Shown here: piece by piece, positions 14,481 through 19,432 of the stretch | How positions within the stretch are numbered: position 1 is the first letter of the stretch | How the letters are laid out: every line of letters starts with the position of its first letter | Assembly (NCBI GenBank): GCA_945861995.1 | Contig: CAMAWZ010000009.1 | Location: forward strand, 1-19,432 | Length of the DNA stretch: 19,432 nucleotides | Direction: 5' to 3' | From: Pseudorhodobacter antarcticus | GTDB taxonomy: Bacteria > Pseudomonadota > Alphaproteobacteria > Rhodobacterales > Rhodobacteraceae | The notes under the pieces: generated by a model | Told to the model about the DNA's origin: nothing | The model's database searches: none | Seen by the model: only the letters and a program-made list of their open reading frames with translations | Program-made: the position numbers and the translations under genes

Positions 14481-16382
14481 CTATTTCAGAACGCCGTCTG
14501 CCTTTAGCTTGTCTGCCTTGGCCTGATCGAACCACCAGAAATCAAGGTTACCCAAATCATAGGGCGGCAGTGGGTTTGGAAACCCGTATTGGTCATAATA
14601 GGCCACGGTATGCACATCTTTGTACCACTGCGGCACGTTGAAGGCGGTGGTGCGCAGCACGCGGTCTAGGGTGCGGGCCGCGATGTCCAGCGCTTCGCGG
14701 GTATCCGCCGCATCGATGGCGTTTAGCAGTTTATCGACGGCGGGGTTCGCCAGCCCCATGCGGTTGCGGGTGGAATTGTCTTTGGTGGCTGAGGCATAGC
14801 CCTGCTGCATTTCTGCGCCAGGCTCATAGCCATTCACAGGGTTGGCCGTGATCATATCAAAGTCAAACGCAGGCGGATCGACGCGCTGGCTGAATTGGGC
14901 GGGGTCAACCGTGGTCAGCACCGCATCCACCCCCAGCGCGCGCAGGTTTTCGACATAGGGCGAAATGATACGCTCAAACGCGGGGCTGGCGTTTAGAAAC
15001 TCGACTGTCAGCTTTTCGCCCGCCGCATTCGCCCGCATTCCGTCTGCGCCTGCAGGCCAGCCCGCTTCGTCCAGCAGAGCGGAAGCCGCGCGCAGGTTGG
15101 TGCGGTCTAGGTTCGCCTCCACGCCCGACACGGGGGGCAGCACGGCATCGGCCGTTAGGATGCTGGCATCGAGCAAGCCTTCACCCACGATCGGTTGCAA
15201 AAGGGCGATTTCTTCGGGGGTTGGCGCGCCTTTCGCCTCCATCGCGGTATTGGCAAAGAACGACGGCACGCGCGCATACAGATCATAGAACAGCGTCTGG
15301 TTCGACCTTTCGAAATTGAACATCAGGCCAATCGCTTGGCGCACGCGGATGTCTTGGAATTTGTCGCGGCGCAGGTTGAAGATAAAGCTTTGCGTGCTGG
15401 CGATAGACCCGTTGGGCAGTTCGGCCTTTATCACCGCGCCGCTTTTCAGATTATCAAAATCATAGGCGGTTGCCCATTGTTTGGACGAGGATTCGTTTTG
15501 GAATGTGAAGACGCCCGATTTGAACCCCTCGAACGCGGCATTGGTATCACCGAAATATTCCACGCGGATGCGGTCAAAATTACTGCGGCCAATCATCATT
15601 GGGTGGGCCGCACCCCAATAATCTGGATTGCGCTTTAGGATAATTTGTTGGCCCGCGCGCAGGCTGTCCAACACATAGGCACCCGTGCCAAGCATCGGCT
15701 CTAGGCTGCTTTCCTCGAGATCGCGGTTGTTGGCCGTGTAGTCAGCTTTCGATATAATTGTCAGCCCGCCCGCAGTGGCAGGCATATCGCGCATGGCCGT
15801 GCCGGGGGTGAAGGTGAATTTGACGGTGTGATCGTCAATCGCCTCGACCGATTGGAATTTTTCATTGGCCACAGTGCGGAATTCGGCAATGCCTTTGTCG
15901 CGGAACAGCTCGTAAGAAAACACCACATCTGCGGCGGTCATTGGGCTGCCGTCGGAAAATTTCACATCTTTGCGAAGGTTGAAAATCACAAAGGATCGGT
16001 CGGCGGGGTATTCCATCGTCTCGCACAGCAGGCAATAGGCCGCGCCAATTTCATCGGCCGTGCCTGTCAGGATAGATTCGTAAAACACCGCGCCCAATCC
16101 GCTGGCCGTGCCTTTCACCGAATAGGGGTTCAGGCTGTCAAAGGTGCCGAGAGCGGCAATCGAAATCTCGCCACCCTTGGGGGCGTTTGGGTTGACATAG
16201 GGAAGGTTGGCATAATCTGCGGGCAGGTTCAAATTACCAAAGGTGGAAATGCCATGCGCGATGATGGTGTCTTGCGCGCGGGCCTGCCCTGCGGCCAGCA
16301 GCGCGCAGGCGATCAGCGCCGCACCTGTGGCAAGGGCCATACGGTGATAGGGGTTCGGCAAAGATTGCACTTTAGCTGTCAT
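14481..16382 (-). CDS. yejA: Peptide ABC transporter substrate-binding protein YejA
   Basis: A 633-residue extracellular solute-binding protein, family 5. A signal peptide of about 36 residues (hydrophobic MALATGAALIACALLAAG, then ARA/QD) sends it to the periplasm. There is no lipobox after it. YejA features include HGISTFGNLNLPADYANLPYVNPNAPKGG near the N-terminus, DEIGAAYCLLCETMEYP, NLRKDVKFSDGSPMTAADVVFS, and GNLDFWWFDQAKADKLKADG at the end. The family captures oligopeptides, and in E. coli YejABEF also imports the antibiotic peptide-nucleotide microcin C. ATG 16382 is supported by a perfect AGGAGG at 16396-16391. It is the first gene of the operon. Confidence 0.95.
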   Translation of the reverse strand: MTAKVQSLPNPYHRMALATGAALIACALLAAGQARAQDTIIAHGISTFGNLNLPADYANLPYVNPNAPKGGEISIAALGTFDSLNPYSVKGTASGLGAVFYESILTGTADEIGAAYCLLCETMEYPADRSFVIFNLRKDVKFSDGSPMTAADVVFSYELFRDKGIAEFRTVANEKFQSVEAIDDHTVKFTFTPGTAMRDMPATAGGLTIISKADYTANNRDLEESSLEPMLGTGAYVLDSLRAGQQIILKRNPDYWGAAHPMMIGRSNFDRIRVEYFGDTNAAFEGFKSGVFTFQNESSSKQWATAYDFDNLKSGAVIKAELPNGSIASTQSFIFNLRRDKFQDIRVRQAIGLMFNFERSNQTLFYDLYARVPSFFANTAMEAKGAPTPEEIALLQPIVGEGLLDASILTADAVLPPVSGVEANLDRTNLRAASALLDEAGWPAGADGMRANAAGEKLTVEFLNASPAFERIISPYVENLRALGVDAVLTTVDPAQFSQRVDPPAFDFDMITANPVNGYEPGAEMQQGYASATKDNSTRNRMGLANPAVDKLLNAIDAADTREALDIAARTLDRVLRTTAFNVPQWYKDVHTVAYYDQYGFPNPLPPYDLGNLDFWWFDQAKADKLKADGVLK

Positions 16383-16454
16383 GCGTTTGGCCTCCTGTTA
16401 TGTGCGGGCGCGCGTTTGGGAATTTTCGGGGCGCCGCCGCTTTATTAAGGGCAA

Positions 16455-16484
16455 AGCATAAATCGGAAAAGGGGCGTGCCACAA
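16455..16484 (-). promoter_or_regulatory. Candidate sigma70-type promoter of the yej operon
   Basis: On the minus strand TTGTGG (16484-16479) and TATGCT (16460-16455) are separated by 18 bases and lie about 73-100 bases before the yejA start. It is the best match in the gap between the cycM terminator and yejA, but -35 deviates from consensus and no operator is obvious. Confidence 0.35.
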
Positions 16485-16526
16485 GGCAAAATTGGGGGCA
16501 CTTTTGCGTGAGCGGGGCGCAAATGC

Positions 16527-16555
16527 AAAAGGCCGCACCTGTGGCGCGGCCTTTT
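16527..16555. terminator. Bidirectional rho-independent terminator
   Basis: Ten-base perfect arms AAAAGGCCGC (16527-16536) and GCGGCCTTTT (16546-16555) enclose a 9-base loop. The stem is GC-rich, with A-run and T-run on both sides, so it can terminate in both directions. On the minus strand it follows the cycM stop by about 20 bases, separating cycM from the yej operon. Confidence 0.88.
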
Positions 16556-16574
16556 GAGAAAACTTTCGGAAGCC

Positions 16575-17093
16575 TTACTGCACAGTCGCCAAATAGGCGA
16601 TCAAGTTTGCACGATCTTCCACCTTTGGCAGGCCTGCAAAAGACATTTTCGTGCCAGGCATATAGCCTTTTGGATTTTCCAAAAAGCCGTTCAGATTTTC
16701 GGCTGTCCAAACCTGATCTGCAACAGCAAGTGCGGCGTCAGAGTAGGCAAACCCGGCCGAAGCGGCTTTTGCCTTGTCAACAATGCCGTTCAAATGCGGG
16801 CCAGTGCCATCGCTGCCATCCAGTTTGTGGCAGGCTTTGCATTTGCCAAAAACTTTCTCGCCCGCGCCAGCGTCGGCCGAGGCAAGAACAACTGCAAAAT
16901 CTGGGCCTTCTTCAGCGACTTCGGTTGTTTCTTCAGCGCCCGTGTCGATGGTGTAGGCCTGCGCCATCTCGTCGCCATGCCCGCCAGCGTGGCTGGAATA
17001 TAGCGCATCAGCCGCCCATCCGCCCACCAGAAAGAACAACAGTGCCCCGCATACCGATGCAGTCACTTTGGTTAGGGTCATCGAATCGAACAT
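16575..17093 (-). CDS. cycM: Membrane-anchored cytochrome c (CycM / cytochrome cy type)
   Basis: A 172-residue c-type cytochrome. An uncleaved N-terminal membrane anchor (about residues 10-29, TASVCGALLFFLVGGWAADAL) is followed by a flexible acidic linker (EETTEVAEEGPDF). The haem domain has CKACH at 85-89 (covalent haem c and His ligand) and the Met ligand in PGTKMSFAGLP. EKVFGKCKACHKLDGSDGTGPHLNG and IAYLATVQ match the membrane-bound c552/CycM of Paracoccus, which carries electrons between the bc1 complex and the cytochrome c oxidase. AAGGAAAG precedes the ATG. It is divergent to pheA, a neighbour pair typical of this family of bacteria as far as I recall. Confidence 0.93.
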   Translation of the reverse strand: MFDSMTLTKVTASVCGALLFFLVGGWAADALYSSHAGGHGDEMAQAYTIDTGAEETTEVAEEGPDFAVVLASADAGAGEKVFGKCKACHKLDGSDGTGPHLNGIVDKAKAASAGFAYSDAALAVADQVWTAENLNGFLENPKGYMPGTKMSFAGLPKVEDRANLIAYLATVQ

Positions 17094-17238
17094 GTCTTGC
17101 TTTCCTTATCGCCAGCACAGCCACAGACGCGGCTTATTCAAGTTTGCCTGTACCTACCCGCTTCCCCCATAGCAATTCAAGGTGTAGTAGCGCGACCAAT
17201 TGACCCTTTGATGGGTTTTTCTGGCGGAGTTGAATGAA
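17094..17238. promoter_or_regulatory. Divergent cycM/pheA intergenic region
   Basis: About 145 bp between two divergent starts, so it must contain both promoters. I see only the ribosome-binding sites (AAGGAAAG for cycM on the minus strand; GGCGGAG at 17223-17229 for pheA). No convincing -35/-10 pair or attenuator-like leader is visible. Confidence 0.4.
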
Positions 17239-18069
17239 ATGGCAGGCAAAATCGCGTTTCAGGGGGAAATGGGGGCCTATTCGCATCAGGCTTGCGTACA
17301 GGCGCGGCCCGATTTTACGCCGCTGCCCTGCGCAACCTTTGAAGAAGTGATCGAGGTCACGCAGGCAGGCGGGGCCGATTTGTCGATGCTGGCCGTGGAA
17401 AATTCGACCTATGGGCGCGTGGCGGATGTGCATTCGCTGCTGCCAAAGGCGGGGCTGCATATTGTGGACGAGGCGTTTGTGCGCGTTCATGTCAATTTGC
17501 TAGGCGTGCGTGGCGCAAAGCTGGATCAGATCACCGAGGCGCACGGCCATGTGGTGATTTTGCCGCAATGCGCGGGGTTTTTGCGCCAGCATGGCATCAA
17601 GGGTAAAGTATCGTCTGACAATGCCCGCGCTGCGCGCGAAGTGGCAGAATTGGGCGATGTGACCCGCGCCGCGCTGGCAAGCGAACTTGCCGCGCAGATC
17701 TACGGGCTGGATGTGATTGCGCCGCAGATCGAAGATCAGAAAAACAATACCACGCGGTTTTTGGTGATGGGGCGGCAGGCGGATCACTCCCGCCGCGCAG
17801 ATGGAATGATGACAACTTTCACCTTTCGCGTGCGCAACATCCCTGCCGCTCTGTACAAAGCGCTGGGCGGCTTTGCCACAAATGGCGTGAATATGACCAA
17901 GCTGGAAAGTTATATGGTGGGTGGCAGTTTCACCGCTACCGAGTTCTATGCGGACATCGAAGGCCACCCCGAAGATGCGCCTGTGGCAAGGGCGCTGGAG
18001 GAGTTGGGGTATTTTACATCGTCGCTGAATGTTTTGGGGGTGTATCCTGCGGATCGTCAGCGGGGGTAG
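17239..18069 (+). CDS. pheA: Prephenate dehydratase
   Basis: A 276-residue enzyme converting prephenate to phenylpyruvate in phenylalanine synthesis. ATG 17239 is preferred (MAGKIAFQGEMGAYSH; GGAG 9 bases upstream) over the in-frame TTG at 17230. The catalytic domain shows FQGEMGAYSH at the start, CATFEEVIEVTQAGGADLSMLAVENSTYGRV, and the essential TRF motif in NNTTRFLVMG. The ACT regulatory domain follows (TTFTFRVRNIPAALYKALGGFATNGVNMTKLESYMVGG), with the Phe-binding segments AALYKAL and LESY; feedback inhibition by phenylalanine is therefore expected. There is no chorismate mutase domain, so this is the monofunctional form. It is a single gene, divergent from cycM. Confidence 0.95.
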   Translation: MAGKIAFQGEMGAYSHQACVQARPDFTPLPCATFEEVIEVTQAGGADLSMLAVENSTYGRVADVHSLLPKAGLHIVDEAFVRVHVNLLGVRGAKLDQITEAHGHVVILPQCAGFLRQHGIKGKVSSDNARAAREVAELGDVTRAALASELAAQIYGLDVIAPQIEDQKNNTTRFLVMGRQADHSRRADGMMTTFTFRVRNIPAALYKALGGFATNGVNMTKLESYMVGGSFTATEFYADIEGHPEDAPVARALEELGYFTSSLNVLGVYPADRQRG

Positions 18070-18079
18070 GGGTGAGGGG

Positions 18080-18108
18080 TTGACGTGTATATACGTTTTG
18101 TGTATACT
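18080..18108 (+). promoter_or_regulatory. Sigma70-type promoter of brnTA with overlapping palindromes
   Basis: TTGACG (18080-18085) and TATACT (18103-18108) with an exact 17-base spacer. The palindrome GTATATAC (18087-18094, extended by ACGT on both sides with one mismatch) lies in the spacer, and GTATAC (18102-18107) covers the -10 box. Their centres are 14 bp apart. This is the expected layout for autorepression by BrnA dimers. Confidence 0.7.
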
Positions 18109-18130
18109 TTACATCCTTGAGTTGATTTCA

Positions 18131-18143
18131 CGCCAATTTGGCG
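18131..18143 (+). promoter_or_regulatory. Palindrome CGCCAA-T-TTGGCG in the brnT leader
   Basis: A 13-bp perfect palindrome ends 7 bases before the brnT ATG and includes the only G-rich candidate ribosome-binding sequence (GGCGG). As DNA it may be another operator half; as RNA it may weaken brnT translation relative to brnA (inference). Confidence 0.45.
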
Positions 18144-18150
18144 GTTCATT

Positions 18151-18453
18151 ATGAAAGATGATTTACTCGATGAGGCCGCCTTGTTCGAAATGGACGAAAC
18201 CAAACGTCAGGCTAACCTTATCAAGCATGGGGTTGACCTGATCGAAGCTGCCGAGATTTTCGCGGATTTCTTTATCTCGCGCATAGATCGGCGCACGGAT
18301 TATGGCGAGGTGCGGTTTGCTGCGCTGTGGTATGTGGGTGGGGTTGCCTATGTGGTGGTCTATACACTGCGAGGCGACAAAATAAGGCTGATTTCGGCGC
18401 GAAAGGCTGGGAGTAGGGAAATTGACCGATATAAAAACTTTCTCACTCGATGA
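18151..18453 (+). CDS. brnT: BrnT-family toxin
   Basis: A 100-residue toxin of the type II BrnT/BrnA system, a RelE-like ribonuclease that cuts RNA and slows growth when BrnA is lost. The family pattern is clear: FEMDETKRQANLIKHGVDL (usually FEWDExKxxxNxxKHGV), then EAAEIF, DRRTDYGEVRFAALWYVGGVAYVVVYTLRGDKIRLISARKAGSREIDRY. The core RhDYGExRxxxxG...VVVYT.R...RIISARKA matches. About 11 residues precede the usual start, but the ATG is needed to include FE. Trp of FEWDE is Met here. It overlaps brnA by 32 bases. Confidence 0.9.
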   Translation: MKDDLLDEAALFEMDETKRQANLIKHGVDLIEAAEIFADFFISRIDRRTDYGEVRFAALWYVGGVAYVVVYTLRGDKIRLISARKAGSREIDRYKNFLTR

Positions 18454-18700
18454 TATTCGTGCCATGCGCGCGCGCGGCGAAATTGTGCCGACCCGCGCAG
18501 ATGCGCCAGTCGAAGAAATGCCCGAAGGGTTTTGGGACAGCGCCACGCTGCAAGCCCCCCTTGTCAAATCCACCATATCCATGCGGGTTGACCCTGACAT
18601 TTTGGAATTTTTCAAATCCCAAGGCGCGGGGCATTTAACGCGGATGCACGCGGTTTTGCGCGCCTATGTTGACGCGCAAAAGGCCAAGCTAAAGCGTTGA
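18422..18700 (+). CDS. brnA: BrnA-family antitoxin
   Basis: A 92-residue DNA-binding antitoxin that neutralises BrnT and represses the operon. It begins at TTG 18422 (MTDIKTFSLDDIRAMRARGEIVPTR), with AGGGA 4-5 bases upstream, inside the brnT 3' end. An ATG further in would remove the conserved DIRAMRARGE opening. The C-terminal half is a ribbon-helix-helix segment: STISMRVDPDILEFFKSQGAGHLTRMHAVLRAYVDA, matching the BrnA pattern (RxDxDvlewFkxxGxGyqxrmNavLRayv), with His-Leu-Thr in place of the usual Tyr-Gln-Ser/Thr. It ends 10 bases before the convergent betC stop. Confidence 0.88.
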   Translation: MTDIKTFSLDDIRAMRARGEIVPTRADAPVEEMPEGFWDSATLQAPLVKSTISMRVDPDILEFFKSQGAGHLTRMHAVLRAYVDAQKAKLKR

Positions 18701-18710
18701 CCCGCCCCCG

Positions 18711-19432
18711 CTATTCGCCGCGCGGAAAGCGTTTGCTTTCTTCTAAAATATTCAAATCCATGTGGTTGCGCATATATCGCTCGCTTGCCGCGCGCAGGGG
18801 TTGGTAATCCCACGGGTAATAAGCGCCAGATCGCAGCGCTTCGCACACCACCCAGCGGCGGGCTTGGCTGGCGCGGACTTCGGCGTCATAGGCGGGCAAA
18901 TCCCAGCGCTCTGCCACCATGTTTTGAAAATGCGCCAAAACCTCGGCCGCGCGGGGATCGCCCGCTAGGTTAACCTCCTCGTCTGGATCAGAGGCAAGGT
19001 CGAACAACTGGTCTGGGTCGGCAAGGCAATGGACGTATTTCCAAGCCCCTTGCCGCAGGGCGACCATTGGCGTGATCGTGCCTTCGGCGGCATATTCCAT
19101 GGCTACAGCTGAATCACGCGCAGCGCCCAAGGCCAGCGGCACAAGGCTGGTGCCATCTGTCCAAGGTGCAATATCGGCCATCATCACCCCTGCCAAATCG
19201 CACAGCGTGGGCAGCACATCTAATGTAGAAACAGGCGTTTCAATCAGCCCAGCGGACAACTTGGGCGACATGATCATAAGGGGCACGCGCGCAGCGCCCT
19301 CGAAGAAATTCATCTTAAACCACAGCCCTTTGCGGCCCAGCATTTCGCCGTGATCGGATAGAAATACCACAATCGCCTCTTGCCGGCTGGCATCGAGCGC
19401 ATCAAAGATCTCGCCGATCTTGGCGTCAACAT
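18711..19432 (-). CDS. betC: Choline sulfatase, C-terminal part
   Basis: The gene runs off the right edge; about 240 C-terminal codons are visible (the open frame continues to 19432, before the GTG at 19370). It hydrolyses choline-O-sulfate to choline and sulfate. Sulfatase-fold features: VVFLSDHGEMLGRKGLWFKMNFFEGAARVPLMI (metal-binding Asp-His of SDHG and the following Lys), then STLDVLPTLCDLAG and LFDLASDPDEEVNLAGDP. The last ~60 residues (ARRWVVCEALRSGAYYPWDYQP...RYMRNHMDLNILE) are the choline-sulfatase-specific C-terminal extension, which argues against a generic sulfatase. The active-site Cys/Ser lies outside the window. Choline can be oxidised to glycine betaine, the same product as the carnitine route on the left. 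Confidence 0.87.
   Translation of the reverse strand, partial: VDAKIGEIFDALDASRQEAIVVFLSDHGEMLGRKGLWFKMNFFEGAARVPLMIMSPKLSAGLIETPVSTLDVLPTLCDLAGVMMADIAPWTDGTSLVPLALGAARDSAVAMEYAAEGTITPMVALRQGAWKYVHCLADPDQLFDLASDPDEEVNLAGDPRAAEVLAHFQNMVAERWDLPAYDAEVRASQARRWVVCEALRSGAYYPWDYQPLRAASERYMRNHMDLNILEESKRFPRGE

Noticed and set aside
1..19432. CRISPR array, tRNA, rRNA, integrase, transposase, prophage genes
   Set aside because: Looked for and not seen. No regularly spaced repeats, no recombinase motifs; the only mobile-type signals are the GC-rich intergenic repeats and the brnTA pair.

Overview
The window looks like chromosomal DNA of a marine-type alphaproteobacterium, most likely Rhodobacteraceae (Roseobacter group). 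The evidence is high GC with compact overlapping operons, a membrane-anchored CycM/cytochrome cy-type cytochrome c beside prephenate dehydratase, and a fused-type carnitine dehydrogenase/thioesterase region. I saw no rRNA, tRNA, CRISPR array, prophage or insertion sequence.

Region 1 (1-6648) is a carnitine-to-glycine-betaine cluster. A GlxA/AraC-type regulator (cdhR-like, + strand) is divergent from a minus-strand operon: BKACE/betainyl-CoA thiolase (cdhC), a secreted lipocalin, L-carnitine 3-dehydrogenase (lcdH), betainyl-CoA thioesterase (cdhB), an SDR, an acyl-CoA dehydrogenase, and the start of an NDP-forming acyl-CoA synthetase cut by the window edge. The dehydrogenase, BKACE and thioesterase account for carnitine -> 3-dehydrocarnitine -> betainyl-CoA -> glycine betaine. 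The acyl-CoA dehydrogenase and ligase suggest feeding from gamma-butyrobetaine or a related acyl-CoA (inference). The dehydrogenase and thioesterase lie in one continuous frame broken by a single TAA.

Region 2 (6649-16526) is a long minus-strand operon: yejA-yejB-yejE-yejF peptide ABC importer, a GT4-type glycosyltransferase starting at TTG, an M3 oligopeptidase, and a YdeI/OmdA-like protein. This fits peptide import followed by cytoplasmic hydrolysis. The M3 peptidase is also interrupted in frame (TAG), and the lesion looks like a 6-bp flip of one arm of a small inverted repeat. Flipping it back restores the family's expected C-terminus exactly.

Region 3 (16527-19432) holds a strong bidirectional terminator, cytochrome cycM (-), prephenate dehydratase pheA (+), a brnT-brnA toxin-antitoxin pair with a clear sigma70-like promoter and overlapping palindromes, and the C-terminal part of choline sulfatase betC (-). 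betC also feeds glycine betaine formation, through choline.

Gene-poor gaps carry three copies of a GC-rich hairpin-forming intergenic repeat (two facing each other at about 502-739, one at about 6711-6750) and a 46-bp imperfect palindrome between convergent genes. The strongest things to check are the two in-frame nonsense lesions: real gene decay, programmed or tolerated splitting, or consensus errors.
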